This document shows positions 57,716 through 64,000 of a stretch of DNA of 64,000 nt, in pieces. Position numbers and translations under genes: made by a program. Position 1 is the first letter of the stretch; every line of letters starts with the position of its first letter. Under the pieces are notes generated by a model. It saw only the letters and a list, made by a program, of their open reading frames with translations. It did no database searches and was not told the DNA's origin. The DNA comes from Sphingomonas sp. (GTDB lineage: Bacteria > Pseudomonadota > Alphaproteobacteria > Sphingomonadales > Sphingomonadaceae). The DNA lies in the NCBI RefSeq assembly GCF_024508665.1, contig NZ_JANINP010000002.1, positions 286,598-350,597 of the forward strand, given 5' to 3'.

Positions 57716-59652
57716 GGCCCGCGGCGCTGCGCACGCCGGAGATCGGCGACGACACCCCGGAATTGCGCGCACGGCTCCATGCGATCTGGGCGACCGAGCC
57801 CGGTTGGAAAGGGTGGTTCACGACGGTCGATCACAAGGAGATCGGCATCCGCTACATCTTCACCGCGTTCGTCCTGCTCGCTTTGGGCGGGATCGAGGCG
57901 CTGGTGATCCGGCTGCAGCTCGCCGGCCCCGACCTGCACCTGCTGACGCCCGAGCAATATAACGAATTCTTCTCGATGCACGGGATGACGATGATCTTCC
58001 TGTTCGCGTCGCCGATCCTGTCGGGCTTCTCGAACTTTCTCTGGCCGCTGCTGCTCGGGTCGCGCGACATGGCGTTCCCCCGGCTCAACGCGTTCAGCTA
58101 CTGGGTCTATCTGGCCGCCGCGCTGTTTCTTTACGTGGGATTCCTGACCGGCAACGGGCCCAATGACGGCTGGTTCAACTACGTCCCTTATGCGGAGAAG
58201 CAGTTCAATCCCGGGCTGAACCAGGATTTCTACGCGCTCGGCATGGTGCTGCTCGGCATTTCGACCAGCGTCGGCGCCGCGAACTTCATCGTGACGGCAT
58301 TCAAGATGCGCGCACCGGGCATGTCGATCAATCGCATGCCGATCCTGATCTGGGGAACGCTGACCGCGAGCGTCGCCAATCTGATCGTCGTGCCGGCGGT
58401 CAGCCTGGCCTTCTTCCTGCTGTGGATGGACCGGCAATTCGGGACGAGCTTCTTCCAGACCGCCGGCGGCGGACAGCCGCTGTTGTGGCAGCACCTATTC
58501 TGGATTTTCGGCCATCCCTGGGTCTACGCGATCGTGCTGCCGGCGATGGGCATGGTGTCGGACGGCCTGCCCGTCTTCTGCCGGAGGCCGCTGGTCGGCT
58601 ATTCGCTCGTCGCGCTCGCCACCGTGTCGACCATGGTGCTCGGCTTCGGCGTTTGGGTCCATCACATGTTCGCGACCGGCCTGCCGGGCCTGAGCCTGTC
58701 GTTCTTCTCCGGTGCATCGATCGTCATCACCGTGCCCAGCGCGGTCGCGGTGTTCGCCTGGCTGGCGACGATCTGGACCGGCCGGCCGGTCGTCACCACC
58801 GCCTTCCTGTTCTTCGCCTCGATGATCCTGCTGTTCGTGATCGGCGGCGTGTCCGGATTCATGACCGCCAGCGTGCCGGTCGACTGGCAGCTGACCGATA
58901 CCTATTTCGTCGTCGCCCACCTCCATTACGTGCTGATCGGGATCAACGTCTTTCCGGTCGTCGGTGCGACCTATTTCTGGTTCCCCAAGATGTTCGGCCG
59001 GATGATGGACGAGCGGCTGGGACGGTGGAATTTCTGGACGATGTTCCTGGGATTCAACCTGGGCTTCCTACCGATGCACCTGACCGGGCTGCTCGGCATG
59101 CCGCGGCGCGTCTGGACCTATCCGGCCGGGCTCGGCTGGTCGGCGCTCAACATGATCACGACGATCGGCAGCTTCGTGTTCGCGGTCGGCGTGCTGCTGT
59201 TCTTCGTAAATTTCGCCAAGAGCCTGAGAACAGGACCCAAGGCGCTGGCCGATCCCTGGGGTGGCCCAACGCTCGAATGGGCAGTCACATCACCCCCCGC
59301 CCCGTATAATTTCGCGGTGATCCCGACGGTCGCGTCGCGTCATCCGCTGTGGGAGGACGCGCTCGACGAGAGCAAAGGCCGCAGCTCGATCACGCGCGGC
59401 ATGACGCTCGACCATGGCAAGGAAACCATCACCACCACGCCGATGGACGCCGAACCCGACCGCATCGTCGAGATGCCGGAGGACAGCTGGGCACCCCTGC
59501 TGCTGACGATGGCCCTCGCAATCCTGTTCGTCGCGCTGCTGCTCAAGCTGTGGCTGGTGATCGCCATGGGCGGCTTGCTGGTACTCATGGCTTTGTTGTT
59601 CTGGCTATGGCCGCGTCGCAAACTACTCGAGCGAGAGCCGGCCCATGGCTGA
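57712..59652 (+). CDS. ctaD: Cytochrome c oxidase subunit I, divergent proton channels
   Basis: This is a 646-aa subunit I with 12 membrane helices in the usual region plus a C-terminal extension of about 100 residues carrying two more helices (WAPLLLTMALAILFVALLLKLW, GGLLVLMALLFWLWP). CuB and heme ligands are present: FSMHGMTMIF, the His268-Tyr272 pair in GHPWVYAIVLP, GVWVHHMFATG and VAHLHYVLIG. Two normal proton-channel residues are changed. GHPEVY is GHPWVY (Glu to Trp270), and PTGVKVFSW is PSAVAVFAW (Lys to Ala346). The D-channel entry Asp in SRDMAFPRLN is kept. It should be an active O2-reducing enzyme with altered proton pumping. It overlaps subunit II by 4 bp. Confidence 0.93.
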   Translation: MRPAALRTPEIGDDTPELRARLHAIWATEPGWKGWFTTVDHKEIGIRYIFTAFVLLALGGIEALVIRLQLAGPDLHLLTPEQYNEFFSMHGMTMIFLFASPILSGFSNFLWPLLLGSRDMAFPRLNAFSYWVYLAAALFLYVGFLTGNGPNDGWFNYVPYAEKQFNPGLNQDFYALGMVLLGISTSVGAANFIVTAFKMRAPGMSINRMPILIWGTLTASVANLIVVPAVSLAFFLLWMDRQFGTSFFQTAGGGQPLLWQHLFWIFGHPWVYAIVLPAMGMVSDGLPVFCRRPLVGYSLVALATVSTMVLGFGVWVHHMFATGLPGLSLSFFSGASIVITVPSAVAVFAWLATIWTGRPVVTTAFLFFASMILLFVIGGVSGFMTASVPVDWQLTDTYFVVAHLHYVLIGINVFPVVGATYFWFPKMFGRMMDERLGRWNFWTMFLGFNLGFLPMHLTGLLGMPRRVWTYPAGLGWSALNMITTIGSFVFAVGVLLFFVNFAKSLRTGPKALADPWGGPTLEWAVTSPPAPYNFAVIPTVASRHPLWEDALDESKGRSSITRGMTLDHGKETITTTPMDAEPDRIVEMPEDSWAPLLLTMALAILFVALLLKLWLVIAMGGLLVLMALLFWLWPRRKLLEREPAHG

Positions 59653-60256
59653 GTTCGTCCTCGCCGAGCCCAGGGACTTGCCGGTCGGCCCGATTGGCCG
59701 GCGCGGCATGGGGCAATGGGGAGTCGGCGCGCTGATCGCCAGCGAAGCGGCTTTGTTCGGCTATCTGCTCTTCTCTTATTATTATGTCGGCGCGAGCGCC
59801 CTGCCCGGCTGGCTGCTCGAACCCCATCCGCCGATGTGGCCGGCGCTTCCCAACACGCTCCTTCTCCTCGCGTCGAGCTTCGTCGCCTGGTTCGGCGAGA
59901 AAGGGGTGGAGAAGGGCAATCGCCGCCAGGCGTTGATCGGCCTCGGCGGCACCTTCGTGATGGGGGCGGTCTTCGCCGCGGTCCAGGTCTACGAATGGTC
60001 GGTGAAGGCCTATGGCATCGGCACCTCGAGCTATGCCTCGCTCTATTTCACCACCACCGGACTGCACATGGCCCACGTCCTGGCGGGGTTGATCATCCTG
60101 GCGGCGATGTTCGGCTGGGTGGTGTGGGATTTCTTCTCGCCGCGGCGGCACATCGTCGTCTCGGCGGGAATACTTTATTGGCATTTCGTCGACGCGGTCT
60201 GGCTGTTCGTTTTCACCACCTATTATCTGACGCCCTATCTGGGGTTCGCGCGATGA
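59645..60256 (+). CDS. Cytochrome c oxidase subunit III-like
   Basis: This is a 203-aa membrane protein with five helices, the short form of heme-copper oxidase subunit III (MGQWGVGALIASEAALFGYLLFSYYYVG, NTLLLLASSFVAWFGEKG, FTTTGLHMAHVLAGLIIL, SAGILYWHFVDAVWLFVFTTYYL). The conserved Glu in SEAALFGYL and the His in YWHFVDAVW match the family. It overlaps subunit I by 8 bp. Its job is to support subunit I stability and proton uptake. It is equivalent to CoxO of coxMNOP-like clusters. Confidence 0.9.
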   Translation: MAEFVLAEPRDLPVGPIGRRGMGQWGVGALIASEAALFGYLLFSYYYVGASALPGWLLEPHPPMWPALPNTLLLLASSFVAWFGEKGVEKGNRRQALIGLGGTFVMGAVFAAVQVYEWSVKAYGIGTSSYASLYFTTTGLHMAHVLAGLIILAAMFGWVVWDFFSPRRHIVVSAGILYWHFVDAVWLFVFTTYYLTPYLGFAR

Positions 60257-60684
60257 AGGGCGAGCATCATCCCGCGCCGCATCGCGACAAGTTGTCCGGC
60301 TGGACCGCGTCGATCCTACTCTACACCGGGCCGCTCGCCTGGCTGCTGCAGATCTGCGTCGGCGAGATGATGACGAGTTGGCCGTGTTTCCCCGACACCG
60401 ACCGCCGCGCTGCGCCGATCGCGGGATACGAATGGACCTGGACCGGCGCGATGGTCGTGCTCGTCCTGTGCGCGGCCGCCGCCTGTGCCACCGGCGTGCT
60501 GGCGTGGCGCAAGTTCCGCGAGGTTCGCGAAGAGCGCGAAGGCGGCCACGAAGAGCTGCTCGAAATCGGTCATGGCCGCACCCGCTTCATCGCCCTTTGG
60601 GCCGCTTATCTCGGCCTGGGTTTCGCGGTCGCGACGCTCGTCACCCTCACCGCTTTCGCTCTGGTGCCGCCATGTCTCGGTTGA
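60253..60684 (+). CDS. Small membrane protein of the oxidase operon
   Basis: This is a 143-aa protein with three predicted helices (ILLYTGPLAWLLQICVGEMM, GAMVVLVLCAAAACATGVLAW, FIALWAAYLGLGFAVATLVTLTAFALV). There are Cys residues in QICVGEMMTSWPCFPD and at PPCLG. It overlaps subunit III by 4 bp and the next cytochrome gene by 13 bp, so it is surely co-expressed. I do not recognise a family. Position corresponds to CoxP or a subunit IV-like protein, but sequence similarity is not evident. Confidence 0.75.
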   Translation: MKGEHHPAPHRDKLSGWTASILLYTGPLAWLLQICVGEMMTSWPCFPDTDRRAAPIAGYEWTWTGAMVVLVLCAAAACATGVLAWRKFREVREEREGGHEELLEIGHGRTRFIALWAAYLGLGFAVATLVTLTAFALVPPCLG

Positions 60685-61013
60685 TCCTCGTGCTCGCCCT
60701 GCTTCCCCTCGCCGCCTGCGCACGATCGGGGGATCCGCACGCCGCCGCCAAGCAACTGATCGCTTCGCAATGCGCCGCCTGCCACACCGTCCCCGGCGTC
60801 CCCGGCGCGCGCGGACAGGTCGGACCATCGCTGGCCGGTATCGCCAAGCGTCAGGTCATCGGCGGCAAGCTGCCCAACATGCCCGCCAATCTGCGCCACT
60901 TCCTCGAACATCCGCAATCTGTCGTCCCGGGCGGCGCCATGCCCGAGCTCGGTCTCTCCCCGCAGCAGGCCAAGATCATCGCCGATTATCTTTTGACGTT
61001 GGACAAGCCATGA
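60672..61013 (+). CDS. Small lipoprotein cytochrome c
   Basis: This is a 113-aa class I-like cytochrome c. A lipoprotein signal ends in LPLAAC (Cys16), so it is tethered to the membrane facing the periplasm. Heme binds Cys34, Cys37 and His38 (CAACHTVP); the distal ligand is Met in PGGAMPELGL. It would carry electrons between the PQQ dehydrogenase and the oxidase. Its start overlaps the previous gene by 13 bp and its stop overlaps the dehydrogenase ATG by 4 bp. Confidence 0.88.
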   Translation: MSRLILVLALLPLAACARSGDPHAAAKQLIASQCAACHTVPGVPGARGQVGPSLAGIAKRQVIGGKLPNMPANLRHFLEHPQSVVPGGAMPELGLSPQQAKIIADYLLTLDKP

Positions 61014-62917
61014 CCCGCATTCTCAGGCTCGCGCTCCTCACCACCATTCTTGCCGGGTGCAGCCGCGCCCCCGCCCAGGACGAAGCGACCGGATCGCAGC
61101 CCAGGCTTCCCGCCCCGGTACCCGCGACCTCGATCTTCACCCGCGAGCAGATCGGCCGCGCGCTGGCGCCGCCGACGACCAATATGGGGAAGGCGAAGCC
61201 GGCGCCGGGCGGATCGCCGCAGGACGATGGCCAATGGACGATGCCGTCCAAGAATTATGCCTCGACCCGCTTCTCGGCGATGGGCGAGATCAACCCCGGC
61301 AATGTCAAAAACCTGACCACTGCCTTCACTTTCTCGCTCGGGGTCAACAAGGGACAGGAAGCCGCGCCGATCGTCGCCGGCGGCACGATGTACATCGTCA
61401 CCGCCTTTCCCAACATCGTCTACGCGCTCGACCTGACCAAGCCCGGCGCGCCGATGAAATGGACCTACAAGCCGATGCCGGCACCCGCCGCGCAAGGAGT
61501 GGCGTGCTGCGACGTCGTCAATCGCGGCGGCAGCTATGATGCCGGCAAATACATTTTCAACACGCTCGACGGCCAGACGATCGCGCTCGACGCCGCGACC
61601 GGCAAGCCGATCTGGAAGACGCAACTCGGCAACATCAACCTGGGCGAGACGATGACGATGGCGCCGCTGGTCGCCGACGGCCGCGTCTATGTCGGCAATT
61701 CGGGCGGCGAGATGGGCGTGCGCGGCTGGGTCGCGGCGCTCGACGAGGGCTCGGGCAAGATCGCCTGGAAAGCGTACAATACCGGCCCCGATGCCGACGT
61801 GAAGATCGGTGCCGGGTTCAAGCCGTTCTACGCGGTCGATCGCGGCAAGGATCTCGGCGTGAAGACCTGGCCGGCCGATGCCTGGAAGATCGGCGGCGGT
61901 TCCATGTGGGGCTGGTTCACCTACGACCCCGACCTCCACCAGGTACTGCACGGCACCGGCAATCCCGGGCCGTGGAATGCGGAACAACGTCCGGGCGACA
62001 ACAAATGGACCACCGGCATCTTCGCGCGCGATCCGGCGACCGGCGACGCCAAATGGTATTATCAGTTCAGCCCGCACGACACCGAGGATTATGACGGCAT
62101 CAACGAGCAGATCCTGCTCGACATGCCGTTCGCCGGGCAGATCCACCACGTCCTCGTCCGGCCCGAGCGCAACGGCTATGTCTATGTCATCGACAGGACG
62201 ACCGGCCAGGTGCTGTCGGCCGATCCGTTCGGCCCGATCAACTCGTCCAAGGGCGTCGATCTCAAGACCGGCGCGCTGATCGTCAATCCCGACAAGGTGG
62301 CGAAGCTCGGCCAGGTCACGCGCGACATCTGCCCGACGGCGAGCGGCGCCAAGGACTGGAATCCGAGTTCGTTCAATCCCGGCACCGGGCTGCTCTACAT
62401 CCCGCACGAAAATATGTGCATGGACTGGATGAACCTGGAGGTGAACTACATCGCCGGCACCCCCTATGTCGGCGCCGAAGTGCATATGAAGCCGGGTCCA
62501 GGTGACGGCCATCGCGGCGTCCTCACCGCCTGGGACCCGATCCTGCGCAAGCCGGCCTGGGAGATTCCGGAAAGGTTTCCGATCTGGTCCGGGACGGTCA
62601 CTACCGCGGGCAATCTCGTCTTCTACGGCACGATGGACGGCTGGTTCAAAGCGGTCGACGCGACCAACGGCAGGATCGTCTGGCAGCAGAAGCTCGACAG
62701 CGGGATCATCAGCCAGCCGGTCAGCTATCGCGGGCCGGACGGTCATCAGTACATCGCCGTGCTGACCGGGGTCGGCGGCTGGTCCGGCGCCGTTGTGTCG
62801 GGTCCGGTCGATCCGCGCGACGGCTCGGCCGCGCTCGGCATGGTCAACGCGATGGCGGACCTGCCGAAATATACAACCGCCGGAGGGACGCTCTATGTCT
62901 TCACGCTCCCGCATTGA
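61010..62917 (+). CDS. PQQ-dependent alcohol dehydrogenase, lanthanide-type motif
   Basis: This is a 635-aa quinoprotein with an eight-bladed propeller. The N-terminus is a lipoprotein signal (LTTILAGC, Cys17). The vicinal disulfide that sits on PQQ is Cys166-Cys167 (QGVACCDVVNRG). The catalytic stretch SPHDTEDYDGINEQIL has Asp360-Tyr361-Asp362; the extra aspartate two positions after the catalytic one marks XoxF/ExaF-type lanthanide enzymes, where calcium enzymes have Ala, Ser or Thr. NPGPWNAEQRPGDNKWT and tryptophan-docking WD-like repeats match the methanol/ethanol dehydrogenase family. No fused cytochrome domain, but cytochrome c genes flank it. Oxidation of a primary alcohol in the periplasm is expected; the substrate is unknown. 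Confidence 0.9.
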   Translation: MTRILRLALLTTILAGCSRAPAQDEATGSQPRLPAPVPATSIFTREQIGRALAPPTTNMGKAKPAPGGSPQDDGQWTMPSKNYASTRFSAMGEINPGNVKNLTTAFTFSLGVNKGQEAAPIVAGGTMYIVTAFPNIVYALDLTKPGAPMKWTYKPMPAPAAQGVACCDVVNRGGSYDAGKYIFNTLDGQTIALDAATGKPIWKTQLGNINLGETMTMAPLVADGRVYVGNSGGEMGVRGWVAALDEGSGKIAWKAYNTGPDADVKIGAGFKPFYAVDRGKDLGVKTWPADAWKIGGGSMWGWFTYDPDLHQVLHGTGNPGPWNAEQRPGDNKWTTGIFARDPATGDAKWYYQFSPHDTEDYDGINEQILLDMPFAGQIHHVLVRPERNGYVYVIDRTTGQVLSADPFGPINSSKGVDLKTGALIVNPDKVAKLGQVTRDICPTASGAKDWNPSSFNPGTGLLYIPHENMCMDWMNLEVNYIAGTPYVGAEVHMKPGPGDGHRGVLTAWDPILRKPAWEIPERFPIWSGTVTTAGNLVFYGTMDGWFKAVDATNGRIVWQQKLDSGIISQPVSYRGPDGHQYIAVLTGVGGWSGAVVSGPVDPRDGSAALGMVNAMADLPKYTTAGGTLYVFTLPH

Positions 62918-63482
62918 CGGCGCGCTGATCGGCTTGACGGCGCTAGGCCTGACCCTGGCAGCCTGCCACCGGCAACGCGAGGACGCGGTCCGGACGGCGC
63001 CCGAGCGTCCCGGCGTCATCACCAGCGCCTTGTCGCCCGGCGAGGCGAGCAGCCTGGTCACCGACGATCCGCGCGCCGATAAATATTACGACAATGAAGC
63101 CGCGGTGACCGACGGCATGCGGCTCTATCACCAGTATAATTGTTCGGGCTGTCACTCGGCCGGCGGCGGCGGGATGGGGCCGAGCCTGATGGACAAGGAA
63201 TGGATCTATGGCGGCCGCCTCGCCCAGATCCACCAGACCCTGGTCGAAGGACGGCCCAACGGCATGCCGAGTTGGGGCGGCAAGGTCCCGGACGACCAGC
63301 TCTGGGAAATCGCGGCCTATGTCCGCTCGCTGTCGCTGCCGGCAACGCTGGCCGCCAATACCGGCGACACGCCCGGCAAGAACCCCGCGCCGGTGCCCAA
63401 GGCGGCGGACGCGCATAATGGCTGGGCGCCGCCGCCCGGCACCACCAACGATTTCGGCTCGACCACCGAGGGCCCGAAGTGA
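62895..63482 (+). CDS. Lipoprotein cytochrome c (PQQ dehydrogenase partner)
   Basis: This is a 195-aa cytochrome c with lipobox LTLAAC (Cys24), a short linker, a heme site CSGCH in YHQYNCSGCHSAGGGGMGPSLMD, and the distal Met in GRPNGMPSWGGKVPDDQLWEIAAYV. The C-terminal 45 residues are Pro/Ala-rich. It overlaps the dehydrogenase gene by 23 bp. It resembles the cytochromes c that accept electrons from XoxF/ExaF-type enzymes. The start at 62895 gives a normal signal; earlier in-frame ATGs lie in Arg-rich sequence. Confidence 0.87.
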   Translation: MSSRSRIDGALIGLTALGLTLAACHRQREDAVRTAPERPGVITSALSPGEASSLVTDDPRADKYYDNEAAVTDGMRLYHQYNCSGCHSAGGGGMGPSLMDKEWIYGGRLAQIHQTLVEGRPNGMPSWGGKVPDDQLWEIAAYVRSLSLPATLAANTGDTPGKNPAPVPKAADAHNGWAPPPGTTNDFGSTTEGPK

Positions 63483-64000
63483 GGCGATGGGCGGCGCTCG
63501 CCGTGCTTGCCCTTACAGGCTGTCAGCCCCCCGTAACCGGCCCGCACGACACGGTGTTCGTGTCGGACGAAAAGCTCGACCTGCTCCATCTGGTCGACGG
63601 CGCGACCGGCGAGGGGACCGGCACGATCCATACCGGCAAGAGGCCGCGGGGGCTCCAACTCTCGCCCGACGGCAAGACGCTGTACGTCGCCGCCGGCAAC
63701 TCGAATCGCATCGACGTGATCGACGTCGCGACGCGTCGAATCCTCCGCTCGCTCCATTCGGGCAGCGATCCCGAGCGCTTCGCGGTCAGCCCCGACGGCA
63801 AGCGCATCTATGTCGCCAATGAGGACCATTCGACCGCCAGCATCATCGACATCGCCAGCGACAAAGCGGTGTGCGAGATCCCGGTCGGCGCGCAGCCCGA
63901 GGGCGTCGGCGTCAGTCCCGACAACCGCACGCTGATCGTCACGTCCGAAACCGCCAGCACCGCGCATTTCATCGATCCCGCGACCTGCAAGCTGCTCGAC
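63479..64000 (+). CDS. YVTN beta-propeller lipoprotein (3' partial)
   Basis: The GTG at 63479 overlaps the cytochrome stop (GTGA) and the frame is open to the right edge. The 174 visible residues start with a lipoprotein signal (VLALTGC, Cys15), then YVTN-type propeller blades: GKRPRGLQLSPDGKTLYVAAGNSNRIDVIDVATRRI, GSDPERFAVSPDGKRIYVANEDHSTASIIDIA and GAQPEGVGVSPDNRTLIVTSE. Such proteins accompany PQQ alcohol dehydrogenase clusters (PQQ-dependent catabolism-associated propeller proteins), where their role is unknown. It ends the visible operon. Confidence 0.85.
   Translation, partial: MRRWAALAVLALTGCQPPVTGPHDTVFVSDEKLDLLHLVDGATGEGTGTIHTGKRPRGLQLSPDGKTLYVAAGNSNRIDVIDVATRRILRSLHSGSDPERFAVSPDGKRIYVANEDHSTASIIDIASDKAVCEIPVGAQPEGVGVSPDNRTLIVTSETASTAHFIDPATCKLLD

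Noticed and set aside
1..64000. CRISPR arrays, rRNA, tRNA, insertion sequences or prophage
   Set aside because: No repeat-spacer pattern, no RNA gene signatures and no transposase, integrase or phage proteins were seen.

Overview
The window is chromosomal DNA of high GC content from an alphaproteobacterium, most likely a Sphingomonas-type member of the Sphingomonadaceae. The evidence is three large TonB-dependent receptors (TBDRs), a TBDR/SapC/JmjC-cupin/tryptophan-halogenase cluster, GANTC (CcrM-type) sites, GGAAC-N17-GTT promoter-like motifs of the EcfG type, and a 107-bp inverted-repeat element of a kind common in sphingomonads. There are no rRNA, tRNA, CRISPR, phage or transposase features. 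Genes are densely packed with many ATGA or longer overlaps, and no intergenic gap exceeds about 300 bp.

Layout. (1) 0-11.3 kb: a MocR-type aminotransferase regulator whose DNA-binding part lies off the left edge; a Tat-type amidohydrolase; a TBDR with an S9 peptidase; a small membrane protein; a TetR regulator divergent from a coupled peroxiredoxin-like/M23 peptidase pair; and a frameshifted DUF4440-like gene. (2) 11.3-24.2 kb: a glycan-uptake regulon. A leftward operon encodes a 1062-aa TBDR, SapC, a JmjC/cupin protein and a tryptophan halogenase-like enzyme. Two divergent GH3 enzymes and a LacI regulator lie next to it. One identical 16-bp palindromic site lies upstream of the TBDR and another between the GH3 genes. 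A leader ORF with an intrinsic terminator precedes the leftward GH3 gene. (3) 24.2-38.4 kb: a second catabolic locus. LysR, a beta-propeller/sodium-solute symporter fusion and a CitE-like lyase run leftward; a TBDR, a ribokinase-family kinase, a TIM-barrel/FGE-like fusion, a GH127 enzyme, a carboxylesterase and a class III CoA-transferase run rightward.

(4) 38.5-56 kb: a stress island with many very small, charged or membrane proteins. It also has a hybrid histidine kinase with two receiver domains, a ThDP-dependent oxidase/decarboxylase, an ATP-dependent DNA ligase, a DUF4142 lipoprotein, a 735-aa protein of unknown function, an SRPBCC/zinc-ADH/SDR/SDR operon, a ferritin-like DUF892 protein, CinA and a GlcG-like protein. 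At least five of the small genes carry a recognisable or one-mismatch EcfG-type promoter, so the block is probably part of the general stress response.

(5) 56-64 kb: one tightly coupled rightward respiratory operon. It encodes a CtaG-like assembly protein, subunit II with a fused cytochrome c, subunit I, subunit III, a small membrane protein, a lipoprotein cytochrome c, a PQQ alcohol dehydrogenase, another cytochrome c and a YVTN beta-propeller lipoprotein cut by the right edge. Subunit I lacks the Glu and Lys normally found at the end of the D channel and in the K channel. The dehydrogenase has the Asp-Tyr-Asp motif typical of lanthanide-dependent enzymes. The operon reads as a self-contained route from alcohol through cytochromes c to a divergent oxidase.

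The best candidates for something undescribed are the attenuator-like leader before the GH3 gene, the uncharacterised stress-island enzyme at 47.8-50.0 kb, the propeller-symporter and TIM-barrel/FGE-like fusions, and the unusual oxidase coupled to a putative lanthanide alcohol dehydrogenase.
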